From an uncultured Glaciecola sp. (GTDB lineage Bacteria; Pseudomonadota; Gammaproteobacteria; Enterobacterales; Alteromonadaceae): DNA of 64,000 bases. The stretch covers positions 84,218-148,217 of the forward strand of contig CAKZLI010000001.1 of the NCBI GenBank assembly GCA_937125395.1. Reading direction: 5' to 3'. Below are positions 36,470 through 44,819 of this stretch, one piece after another. Made by a program: the position numbers and the translations under genes. The notes beneath the pieces are model-generated. The model worked only from the letters and a program-made list of their open reading frames with translations, did not search any database and was not told where the DNA came from. The stretch's first letter is position 1. Each line of letters starts with the position of its first letter.

Positions 36470-37198
36470 ATGATTGATTTACACAGTCATATACTGCCCA
36501 ATATTGACGATGGCTCACGTTCAATGGCCAATACAATCGCGTTAGCCCAACATTCGGTAGACGTAGGGGTGACGCATATGATGTGCACACCGCACTGGCA
36601 TTTGGGGCGTTACGATAATCATAAACATGATGTGCAATCGGTATTTGCTGAGACGGTTGCACAGCTCAAAGCAAACGCCGTGCCCTTAAAATTAGCGTTA
36701 AGTGCAGAGATCCGTATGTGTACCGAAATTATTCAATGGGCACAACAAGCATCATTGCCGTTGATCGGACACTGGCAAGGTAAACCGGCGTTCCTGTTGG
36801 AGATGTCGCACAGTCATATTCCAGCAGGGATCGAAAATTTGCTCCTGTGGTTAAAGCAACATCGCATTCAAGCGATTATTGTCCACCCAGAGCGCAACCG
36901 CGATATTATGAAACAACCCAGCAAGATCAAACGCTTGTATGATGCAGGTGCAATCTTTCAAGGAACTGCCGGTTCATTTACCCACACGTTTAAATCTGAA
37001 GTACAGGATGTTGCCTGGGAGCTGTTGGATGCCGGTTATTTTGCTTATGTTGCCTCGGATATGCATGATTTGGAACGTCGTTATAATCAAATGGCTGAAT
37101 GCCGTGCATTGATTACTGAACGAGTCGATGCTGCCACAGCGCAGGCTTTAACGTTAACAGTCCCACAAACAATCACCCAATCAATTAATTGGGAATAA
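36470..37198 (+). CDS. CpsB/CapC-type protein-tyrosine phosphatase (PHP family)
   Basis: This 242-residue manganese-dependent tyrosine phosphatase of the PHP superfamily starts MIDLHSHILPNIDDGS (His5, His7 ligands). It also has CTPHWH, an Arg/Glu-containing HPERNRDI and ASDMHD as further metal sites. It should remove phosphate from the Tyr tail of the BY-kinase encoded 25 bp upstream. PHP-type phosphatases are typical of Firmicute capsule loci; many Gram-negative Wzc systems use a low-molecular-weight Wzb instead. It is in line with the other export genes. Confidence 0.9.
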   Translation: MIDLHSHILPNIDDGSRSMANTIALAQHSVDVGVTHMMCTPHWHLGRYDNHKHDVQSVFAETVAQLKANAVPLKLALSAEIRMCTEIIQWAQQASLPLIGHWQGKPAFLLEMSHSHIPAGIENLLLWLKQHRIQAIIVHPERNRDIMKQPSKIKRLYDAGAIFQGTAGSFTHTFKSEVQDVAWELLDAGYFAYVASDMHDLERRYNQMAECRALITERVDAATAQALTLTVPQTITQSINWE

Positions 37199-37224
37199 TC
37201 AGTATTGAGCAAGGAGTCGGATAA

Positions 37225-38019
37225 ATGGAAGTGTCCTCAACACGCAAGCGCCAACGTCGTCTGCGCACAAAGCCTGTTACTATCACCACGACCAATAGCC
37301 TATTTGAACAATTGTGGGTGCGGTTATTATGTTTATGTTGTGGAGTGTTGGTGACGGTATTCGTTATTTATAGTAGTGTCCAATCCAGTCGCGCTCATGC
37401 GTATTTTCAGACGGCTAAAAACGGCGTTGTGAATTTTTCACGTGGGGATTTTTCACAGCAAACACAGATTATCAATGCTGCCAAACAAGCCATTGCAATT
37501 TACCCAAACAAAGCAAATTATCATGACACATTAGCCAGCTTGTATGAATACCTAGCTATCAGTGTCATTAATCAGCAACATAAAGACAAAGATTCGGTGA
37601 TGATCCAACGACAGTGGCTTGCGCTAGCATATAGTCATTACCAAACAGCGGCGATGTGGCGTCCATATTGGCCGGTAACACACGCCAATATGGCGATGAT
37701 CAAGTGGCGTCAAAATCAAATCGACGAGGTATTATTAGCGCATTTGCTACGGGCGCATCAATTAGGTGCGATGAAAGATGAAGTGCATCAATTAATGGTT
37801 AACATAGGCAGTGCGTTTTATCTATCGCAACACCCTTACTTTGCTGAGCATCAATCTTTGTTCGTGTCGCATTTTGCGAACGGATTACGCAATGGCTCGA
37901 CGCGGCGTTACGTCAAAGAACATATTCGTAACATGAGTTTACAAAGCGATGTCTGTGCTTGGCTTGAGCAAGATGAAACCATTCAACGTTTGTTAAAGTG
38001 TGTCACTGAGAGTGAATAA
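37225..38019 (+). CDS. VpsP-like membrane-anchored protein of the polysaccharide locus
   Basis: This 264-residue protein has a basic N-terminus, one membrane helix at about 33-53, then an all-helical periplasmic domain with TPR-like segments (IAIYPNKANYHDTLASLYEYLA; AMWRPYWPVTHANMAMIKWRQ). Layout and context resemble VpsP-family polysaccharide biosynthesis proteins that follow the OPX and kinase genes. Its role is unknown; it may scaffold the periplasmic machinery. An AAGGAG ribosome site precedes the start. It ends nine bases from the convergent O-antigen ligase-like gene. Confidence 0.7.
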   Translation: MEVSSTRKRQRRLRTKPVTITTTNSLFEQLWVRLLCLCCGVLVTVFVIYSSVQSSRAHAYFQTAKNGVVNFSRGDFSQQTQIINAAKQAIAIYPNKANYHDTLASLYEYLAISVINQQHKDKDSVMIQRQWLALAYSHYQTAAMWRPYWPVTHANMAMIKWRQNQIDEVLLAHLLRAHQLGAMKDEVHQLMVNIGSAFYLSQHPYFAEHQSLFVSHFANGLRNGSTRRYVKEHIRNMSLQSDVCAWLEQDETIQRLLKCVTESE

Positions 38020-38027
38020 AATGATGA

Positions 38028-39419
38028 CTAAATGCGTCTTTTGACCTTATTGCGAGGTAAGGCTGACAGACTCAAACACAATGCTAAATAGACGACAAAC
38101 AGCATGGCATTGGCGGGTGCTTGTAGTGGAAAATCAACAGTCATATGCATTAACGTTGCACTAATAGCTAGCAAACAAGCAAAACTGGCGCCTTTGCATA
38201 GCCCATTGTGCCGTTCGCGCATTACCTTTAATGCTCTCATCAGACAAAGTAGCACTAGCAAGCTCAGCAGTCCCACCCCAAAAAAACCATATTCAATAGC
38301 AAATTGCACGTAATCATTATGTAGATGGTCATAAAAGATATGCACTTTGTTTTGTTGATATTGTGGGAAAATACTATAAAACGTATTGCCGCCGCTTCCC
38401 AGTAACGGAAAATCATAGACAATAGGGAGCGCTTCGCGTATTACTTCATCACGAGATTCGTTAAGTAATGAGGTATTTTCCAAACGGTGTTTTATTTTGT
38501 CTAACCCAAACCATGCACTTAACAAAAACAAATCAATAAAAAATATGCTTAGCAACAATATACTCAATCCAACACTGCGTTGTCGCATTGTCATAAAGGC
38601 TAATGCACCAACCATTGTCATTGATAAAAAGAAACTCACATTACCCATTCTCGAGCGTGACATCACCAAAGCAATAACCATGATCATTAAGGCCATCCGG
38701 ATAATGACTTTTTTGGATACCAGCCCAGCAAAGGCATTCACCACTAACTCTTTGAATGTTGTGGCACTATGACTTTGTGTACGCATGACAATTAAGCCCA
38801 TGCCTGCCGATAAGCACATGACCAGGTAATTCGCAAAATGATTATGATAGACAAACGTGCCTCTAGCGCGTTCACTAAATGGAAGATTAAAGAGTAGGCT
38901 GCTATCCGGACGCAGCAAAATTTCATATGCCCCATACAACCCTTGAAAAGCACCGATACCAACAACGACCCATAAAAAGCGCTCAATATTTCGCGTGCTC
39001 CTCAATACATGCAATGCCATGACAAACATGCAAAACAACATCCAAGTTTTATTAAATGCAGTGCGACTCATGCTCGCCTCGGTGCTAAAGGTAAGCCATT
39101 GGGTTGTAGTAGATAAAAACGGTGCGGCACTGCTGGGGGATAATTGGGCGACAACGGAAAAAGGTAATGGGAGTATTTGTAATAGTGAGATACAGGTAAA
39201 GCCGATAAAGAGTATGATTGCCGACTTAAATTTGGCCAAGCGAAATGCATTATGCGGGTAGTAAGCAAACATCGTAAACAAAAATGCCAAACTGACCATG
39301 ACCTGTAAGATGGCGACAGCCCATGGTCGATTTGATCCCAGTGGCAGTGCAGACCAAACTAATAAACCACAAAAAAGATAAAATGCCCATCGGGTATAAG
39401 ACGTTGTTTCAGTGTGCAA
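38028..39419 (-). CDS. O-antigen ligase / Wzy-like polymerase
   Basis: This 463-residue polytopic protein has about ten to twelve hydrophobic segments and the Wzy_C/WaaL loop motif YDHLHNDYVQFAIEYG in a large periplasmic loop near residues 360-375. Proteins of this type either polymerise repeat units (Wzy) or ligate glycans to lipid A or protein; sequence alone does not decide. The start is TTG 39419 with AAGGGA five to six bases upstream. It is convergent with the export genes and transcribed in the same direction as lapG-lapD-unknown. Confidence 0.85.
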   Translation of the reverse strand: MHTETTSYTRWAFYLFCGLLVWSALPLGSNRPWAVAILQVMVSLAFLFTMFAYYPHNAFRLAKFKSAIILFIGFTCISLLQILPLPFSVVAQLSPSSAAPFLSTTTQWLTFSTEASMSRTAFNKTWMLFCMFVMALHVLRSTRNIERFLWVVVGIGAFQGLYGAYEILLRPDSSLLFNLPFSERARGTFVYHNHFANYLVMCLSAGMGLIVMRTQSHSATTFKELVVNAFAGLVSKKVIIRMALMIMVIALVMSRSRMGNVSFFLSMTMVGALAFMTMRQRSVGLSILLLSIFFIDLFLLSAWFGLDKIKHRLENTSLLNESRDEVIREALPIVYDFPLLGSGGNTFYSIFPQYQQNKVHIFYDHLHNDYVQFAIEYGFFGVGLLSLLVLLCLMRALKVMRERHNGLCKGASFACLLAISATLMHMTVDFPLQAPANAMLFVVYLALCLSLSALPRNKVKRRI

Positions 39420-39498
39420 TGGGTTCCCTTATTGCCGGTAATGCATTGGTGCTGTCGTTGTTATGCTAGTTACTAGTAATATCGACGTGATCAGACAT

Positions 39499-40605
39499 TT
39501 AATTAGTTGATCCGGTCGTATCTCCACCACCGGTTCCGCCAGCACCGATACCGGCACCTAAAGGAGCGGCTGTTGGTGCAATGATCCCAACTCCTTGAGG
39601 CTGGGCTAAACCAGCTGCGGTTGTCGCTGAGACATCGGTTGGATCTGCACCTGCAGAAAGCGCTGCGAGTAAGGCTGAGTCGGGGTCAATAGTCGCACCT
39701 TGCGCCGCAGCATTTAAAACATCTTGTGCATAAGCAGGATACAGTGATACTCCTAACTCTATGTTTTGTTGAGAAAACTCTGGGAATAGATTCATTAATT
39801 CTATAATGACCGGCGATAAATCGTTGGTTAATGCCATGAGCTGCATAAAATCAACCGCCAAATCAAAATCATTATCAACAACCGTAAATGCATTATCATC
39901 CAACATCGTGCGAGTAGGGTTAATGGCATTATTCATCACTTGAGTCAGTGCCTCAATAAAATTCGCCCCTTCATCCATGGTTTCAATGATTTGTTGTTGT
40001 AGCTGATAACCCGGTTGACTCGGATCGCCAAATAAGGCGTTTTCACGTAATTGCTGTGCGGTGATATCCTGTATTTCTGTACCATCAATCAGTCTTCCTG
40101 AGCGGGCTAGTTCGGACAAAATCTCATTGGTCTTGATCCGTTCTGGTATACCTGCTGAAGTAGCGTCCATTGATATGTCTGGGGCGCTAGATACAATTTT
40201 GGTGCTGCGTCGATACGCTAACGATACGTCTTTGATGACTTCCATCGAAGCAGACGATGTGGCGCTCGATGTGGCCTTTGATGCAGAATCAACACCGGTC
40301 GAAAATGTGGGTAATGGCTTATTAGTTGCGGTGGCAGCCGGGGTCGTGATCGCATTGATTCGAGACACCTCAGCTTGCGTTAATTTGGGTATGACAATCG
40401 CGTTCGAAGTGTGCTGATTGACTTGGTTTACTGAGTCTTGAACCATTGAGTCCTCGGCATTGACCGCAGCTTCCGGTGTCGTTGCCGCGGCCGGTTTTGT
40501 TTTATCAATATTATGTTGATTACTGGTTCGTTCAGCATCAATAAACCATGCAACCGCAATTGCGCCTAATGCACAAATTAACACTACTCCTAATAACACT
40601 TTCAC
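39499..40605 (-). CDS. Unknown membrane-anchored protein with TAAG motif, downstream of lapD
   Basis: This 368-residue protein is of no family I recognise. It has one N-terminal helix (about 3-21), then an Ala/Thr/Ser-rich periplasmic linker to about 140, a helical acidic domain at about 155-320, and a Gly-rich tail (GAGIGAGGTGGG). The start is GTG 40605 after AAGG. At 329-332 it carries Thr-Ala-Ala-Gly inside a small-residue stretch. LapG cleaves LapA between the alanines of a TAAG motif, and lapG and lapD lie immediately upstream on the same strand. It could be a LapG substrate or an accessory of the LapD pathway; this is inference only. Confidence 0.6.
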   Translation of the reverse strand: MKVLLGVVLICALGAIAVAWFIDAERTSNQHNIDKTKPAAATTPEAAVNAEDSMVQDSVNQVNQHTSNAIVIPKLTQAEVSRINAITTPAATATNKPLPTFSTGVDSASKATSSATSSASMEVIKDVSLAYRRSTKIVSSAPDISMDATSAGIPERIKTNEILSELARSGRLIDGTEIQDITAQQLRENALFGDPSQPGYQLQQQIIETMDEGANFIEALTQVMNNAINPTRTMLDDNAFTVVDNDFDLAVDFMQLMALTNDLSPVIIELMNLFPEFSQQNIELGVSLYPAYAQDVLNAAAQGATIDPDSALLAALSAGADPTDVSATTAAGLAQPQGVGIIAPTAAPLGAGIGAGGTGGGDTTGSTN

Positions 40606-40707
40606 GCGATACCTTTATCCTTGAGATACGTCTGTTTACTAGTACTAAACCTAGACTGAATAAGTGCATAATGCAAAATATTCAGCATTAAAATTGATTA
40701 AATCATT

Positions 40708-42624
40708 TTAAAATACGGCAGACAATGGACTGATTTCAAACCCTTGCAAGCAATCTACACCAATTGATTCCAAACATAAGGCTTGGGCCTCACTTTCAAC
40801 CTGCTCTGCAATGACCTTAATGCCAAGGCTATGGGCTAGGTCAACCAGAGTTTTGACAAGTCGTTGTTGTTCATCCTCAAGGTGAATCGCACAGGTGAAA
40901 CGAGGGTCTAATTTTAAATAATTGGGGCGAAGCGCTTTTAAATGTTGGATAGACGCGAGTTGTGCACCAAAGCGTTCGATTGTAAATTCAATATTGCGTA
41001 TCTTGGCTTGTGCGATAAATTCGCCTAGTTGCTCGACATCATCAATGATGGCTCGCTCTGGAATTTCGATGATTAGTTTACGCGTGATGGCGGTACTGAT
41101 AGGTAATGCATCAAAAAACCACGCTTGAAAATGTGGGTCAACCAACGCAACTCGAGAAATATTAATGGCAATTTTTGCAGGTGACTTGGTCAGTTTGGCA
41201 ATCGCATGGGTGACAATAATCTTATCAAACTGCAACATATAACCGTGGGCATGTGCGTTGGCAAAAATGTCTTTTGTACTATGGCTCGCATGTGCCGTAA
41301 AGTGTGTAAACCATTCTTGATATAATACCTGCTGTGATTGATTGATGGTCTGTGATTTAAACGCTATTGACTCGTCTTGGATAATATTTTCTAAAATTGC
41401 TCGCCATTGGGTTTTGCTATTGGCGGGTTCTGTTGTTTGCTGAACGCAAAGACTCGGTTCCATGGTTAGCGCTTGTGTTAGGGCATTGTCTGCTCGTGTC
41501 ATAATCATATCTGGGCTAGAGCCATAGGTAACGTCACCGGCTCCAATTGCCACGATACCCTGTGCATATTCAGATTTATCGACATGCTTGATGTGTTGAT
41601 ATAAGGCTGTAATTTGCTGATGCTGTTGCTCATGAGTTGTTACGGTGCTGAACACCGCAAAATCATGATCATTTAAGCGATACACTTGAGGAAAGTCTGA
41701 TTCTTTAAAATAATCAGTGACTTGTACAGCCACATCATTGGCATAGCGCTCGACACTCTCATAGCCCTCTTTATTGCCAATGTGCTGGGCACTTTTCAGT
41801 CTAATAATGTACAAGGTGCCGGTGGGAAAAAGTTCTTTGTGTTGCAATAAACGTTGTAGGGTGGCGGTAAATGCACGCCGATTAGCTAATTTGGTTTGGT
41901 TGTCGGTTAAGGCAAAATACTTATATCGTTTAATTTCCTTGCTGTCTCTTTGTTGTTGTTGCGACAACTCGTGACTCATACTATTGAACTGTAATACGGT
42001 ATGTTTGAGTTCCCGTGTTTTAGGGATCGCCGTAATCGGTTGATATCGCCCATCAATGATTTGATTGGCATGACTTTGTAACTGTATTAATGAGCGATTG
42101 ATACTACGAACAATGAGCAGACTAATGATAATTGCGATAATCAGGCCTGTGCCAAATATAATGAGATTATCCATACTGGCGCTATACAGTTGTTCATAGG
42201 CAAAACCAGGGTGACTTTGGATGGTTAAATTACCTTGTGTGTTCCAACCATTTGTCACCGCAGATTCAATGCGAGGGGATTCGACATTAATTAATAGCTG
42301 AAACCAATTGGGGACTGAATCCATTTGCCGAGGATTTGATTTTTGGATCAGCACATTTTGTTGATTGTCAGTGAATGTAATAGATTGATAATACCCTCTA
42401 TCAAAAATAGCGTTAATCATTGTATCGATCGTCGCGAGATCCGGCTGGGATTGTAGAGAAGGTGCAATTGCTAAACCTAATGATGTGGCGGTATCTTGGG
42501 CATGGGCTGTCAATTGACGCTCTACAAAGGTTTGTGTTGCCTGCATTTGTGATATAAACAATCCAATGAATGCAATACTGAGGACGAAAATCATCGCCGC
42601 GCCGATTTGTTTGGATAACGACAT
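40708..42624 (-). CDS. lapD: LapD-like c-di-GMP receptor (degenerate GGDEF-EAL)
   Basis: This 638-residue inner-membrane receptor has an N-terminal helix, a periplasmic LapD_MoxY_N domain at about 25-150, a second helix near 155-175 with a HAMP segment, then GGDEF- and EAL-type domains. The GGDEF motif is replaced by RLNDHDF and the EAL motif by QEW, so both enzymatic activities should be lost, as in Pseudomonas LapD, which binds c-di-GMP in the EAL domain and then sequesters LapG. The TTG at 42636 is not used; ATG 42624 has GGAG seven bases upstream. The stop of lapG is one base before it. Confidence 0.9.
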   Translation of the reverse strand: MSLSKQIGAAMIFVLSIAFIGLFISQMQATQTFVERQLTAHAQDTATSLGLAIAPSLQSQPDLATIDTMINAIFDRGYYQSITFTDNQQNVLIQKSNPRQMDSVPNWFQLLINVESPRIESAVTNGWNTQGNLTIQSHPGFAYEQLYSASMDNLIIFGTGLIIAIIISLLIVRSINRSLIQLQSHANQIIDGRYQPITAIPKTRELKHTVLQFNSMSHELSQQQQRDSKEIKRYKYFALTDNQTKLANRRAFTATLQRLLQHKELFPTGTLYIIRLKSAQHIGNKEGYESVERYANDVAVQVTDYFKESDFPQVYRLNDHDFAVFSTVTTHEQQHQQITALYQHIKHVDKSEYAQGIVAIGAGDVTYGSSPDMIMTRADNALTQALTMEPSLCVQQTTEPANSKTQWRAILENIIQDESIAFKSQTINQSQQVLYQEWFTHFTAHASHSTKDIFANAHAHGYMLQFDKIIVTHAIAKLTKSPAKIAINISRVALVDPHFQAWFFDALPISTAITRKLIIEIPERAIIDDVEQLGEFIAQAKIRNIEFTIERFGAQLASIQHLKALRPNYLKLDPRFTCAIHLEDEQQRLVKTLVDLAHSLGIKVIAEQVESEAQALCLESIGVDCLQGFEISPLSAVF

Positions 42625-42625
42625 A

Positions 42626-43297
42626 TTATTCTCCAATAGAAATAGGGGTTTGTTGTTCTATTTTGCGATGTAAATCAGCCCACAGACGGTTATTGCCACC
42701 GGGTTGCAGCTGCCTTCCTCTGCCTTGTGCTTTTGCAGTCCATAAACCCACGCCATTAAAACTGTAGATAAACCGTAAATCACTGCGCTGATCAGCGGGT
42801 AAAACGGCACGATTTAAGTTATCCAAAATAAGTGGAATTGATCGTGGGGTAGGGTAGTAAGCGAGTACCATGTGGGCCTGATCTAATACAATGGCTTTGA
42901 CATACACTAAACGAAGTTTACTTTCAGGAATACCAATTGCGCGTAAGCTGACATATTTAGCAATGCTGTAATCTTCACAATCACCGGCATTGGTACCAAT
43001 AAATTCAATCGGTGTCGCCCAATAATCTAATTGAGACCAATGTTCTTGGTCACTGACAAACGCATAGGCATTAAAGAAGGCATTAATATCTGATAGTTGC
43101 GCAGTAATGTCTTTGCCTTGTGCTTGTAGCAAGGTTTGTTCCCAACTCGCGACACGCTGTTGCGCAGCATCACCATATTGCGTATTGACCCAAGTCATTA
43201 ATCGCTCATTAAACTCAATCAACAAAGAACTTGCACAAACCCAAGCGGATAGACAAATAAAAACAAGTGCCACTAGTCGTTTGTTAAGCTTCGCCAT
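42626..43297 (-). CDS. lapG: LapG-like periplasmic cysteine protease
   Basis: This 223-residue bacterial transglutaminase-like cysteine protease (BTLCP) is exported by an N-terminal signal/anchor segment. The catalytic triad is visible: Cys107 in NAGDCEDY, His142 in DQAHMVLAY and Asp159 in LILDN. The DYWATPIEF region holds the calcium-binding part of the fold. LapG cuts the N-terminal retention module of LapA-type adhesins unless held by c-di-GMP-loaded LapD. It is the first gene of lapG-lapD and likely of a longer minus-strand unit. No large RTX adhesin gene is in the window. Confidence 0.92.
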   Translation of the reverse strand: MAKLNKRLVALVFICLSAWVCASSLLIEFNERLMTWVNTQYGDAAQQRVASWEQTLLQAQGKDITAQLSDINAFFNAYAFVSDQEHWSQLDYWATPIEFIGTNAGDCEDYSIAKYVSLRAIGIPESKLRLVYVKAIVLDQAHMVLAYYPTPRSIPLILDNLNRAVLPADQRSDLRFIYSFNGVGLWTAKAQGRGRQLQPGGNNRLWADLHRKIEQQTPISIGE

Positions 43298-43594
43298 ATC
43301 CCATACAACAAAATATTAATTGGTTATTTACTTAACTCTAGACGGGTTTGGCTAAAGTGCATAAAAAAATGCTCAAGCCCTCCAATAATTCATACGCAAC
43401 GGGTTTACTGCTGCTAACTATGTATATCGAAACGATGTCTAACTTTTTTACATAAAGCGCTACATATACCGCAAAAGTAGCAGGATTAATATTAGCGTAA
43501 CACACGGTTTTTATGTTTTTATTTATTAAAAATCAATCGTTTATCTTTAGTTGTTGACTTTTTTCATTGTTGTGGAACACATACTGCAATGATC
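43298..43594. other. Gene-free AT-rich intergenic stretch
   Basis: About 300 bp lie between lapG and the next minus-strand gene. It should contain the lapG promoter on the minus strand. I see no ORF with a ribosome site, no RNA fold and no clear terminator. Confidence 0.5.
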
Positions 43595-43999
43595 CTAAAT
43601 ACTTGGTTCAGTTGGTTCTACATTGGCTTTGTTGAGCATCTGCGTTGACTGTTTTACAGAAGGATGCCTAAACCAATTTAGACACCAGTTAGCGATATAT
43701 AAGAGATTACCGAATGCATAAAAACTGATAAATATCAAAAACGTATCAGGGGTAATGACGAGATTAACTGATTCAGAAACAAGTAATAATAGATTTGCCA
43801 ATAAACCAGAAAAATAGAACGTAGCCACCGCATCTGACACCTGATTAGAACTAATCATTAAGGGCAGAATAGAGAAAATCACGACCGCCATGTAATGGTT
43901 ATGCAGTAATGTTTTGTTATACAACACCCATACCAGTACAGCAACTAATGCATAACTGGCAATGGTAGCGAATGAAATTAATTTCAGTAAGCGATGCAC
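43595..43999 (-). CDS. Small four-helix membrane protein, unknown
   Basis: This 134-residue protein has four hydrophobic segments (about 8-28, 33-52, 60-82, 86-108) and a polar C-terminus. No family is recognised. It is divergent from a secreted unknown protein starting 86 bp away, and the two may share a control region. Coding potential is supported by the regular helix pattern and length rather than homology. Confidence 0.55.
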   Translation of the reverse strand: MHRLLKLISFATIASYALVAVLVWVLYNKTLLHNHYMAVVIFSILPLMISSNQVSDAVATFYFSGLLANLLLLVSESVNLVITPDTFLIFISFYAFGNLLYIANWCLNWFRHPSVKQSTQMLNKANVEPTEPSI

Positions 44000-44085
44000 G
44001 GTAAATCCTTTTGAAGTTGAACTGTATTAACTATAGACCGAGCTCACGAGTTCGCCATGTCGATGCAGCAAATAAGGTGAAACAA

Positions 44086-44622
44086 ATGAAGTCCATTTTT
44101 TGTTTAGGTATGATTACCCTCTTGCAGTTATCTGTTACAGCGCAGTTTGCTTTAGCGCAGAGTGCAAATATGTACAGTGGCAATGTGAAGAGTGCAAATA
44201 TATTGACTATCCAGCTAGGTCCCCAGCAGCAACATACCTCTGACGCAATTGATTCACTTGGAGAGCAGTTACTCAGCGCCTCATCCTCTATGAATACTGA
44301 ATTACCTCAACGTATTGATGACAACACCCGCCTTGATCGAACCAGTGTATTTGATACTACGTTTGTCTATCATTTTACGTTACTGCAATACCCTGCAAGG
44401 GACATTGATAGTGATAACTTTGCAAATGTGATGCGTGAGGAGTTGCATGACAGTATTTGTCAGTCCCCCGAAATGGCATTATTTTTGAGTAATGGTGTCC
44501 CGCTTATTTATGCTTACAGTGGCATGTACGGAGAGAGCTTAGCAAGTGTTATTATTGACCAACAGTCATGCGATCATCACCATCAAATGACCTTGTTGAG
44601 TGAAAATAAGCACACCAAGTAA
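44086..44622 (+). CDS. Exported protein of unknown function
   Basis: This is a 178-residue protein with a clean signal peptide (MKSIFCLGMITLLQLSVTAQ, cleavage near ALA/QS). The frame is open from 44011, but ATG 44086 has AAGGTGA upstream and begins the signal peptide, so it is chosen. The mature part has no recognised domain. It contains two cysteines (CQS and CDH, near the C-terminus) that could form a periplasmic disulphide, and a His-rich CDHHHQ near the end. Confidence 0.6.
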   Translation: MKSIFCLGMITLLQLSVTAQFALAQSANMYSGNVKSANILTIQLGPQQQHTSDAIDSLGEQLLSASSSMNTELPQRIDDNTRLDRTSVFDTTFVYHFTLLQYPARDIDSDNFANVMREELHDSICQSPEMALFLSNGVPLIYAYSGMYGESLASVIIDQQSCDHHHQMTLLSENKHTK

Positions 44623-44819
44623 GCATTTTACACTCGTAAAGTCAGTTAAAAGTGGCTTAAAAGGGAGAAAAGTCGCTTATTTCCTCGAAAAACAGCTAAA
44701 AAGTAAAGAAAACTCAACATTTGAACAGTATTTATTATAAAAACTCGTTACAATATCGTAGTGTTTTGCGTAATTCGATGTATTATCATTGTTAATACGA
44801 TGTTAATCATGGAGTAAAT

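Noticed and set aside
36441..36662. Minus-strand ORF at the kinase/phosphatase junction
   Set aside because: It is antisense to the conserved CpsB-type N-terminus and has no ribosome site or family match.
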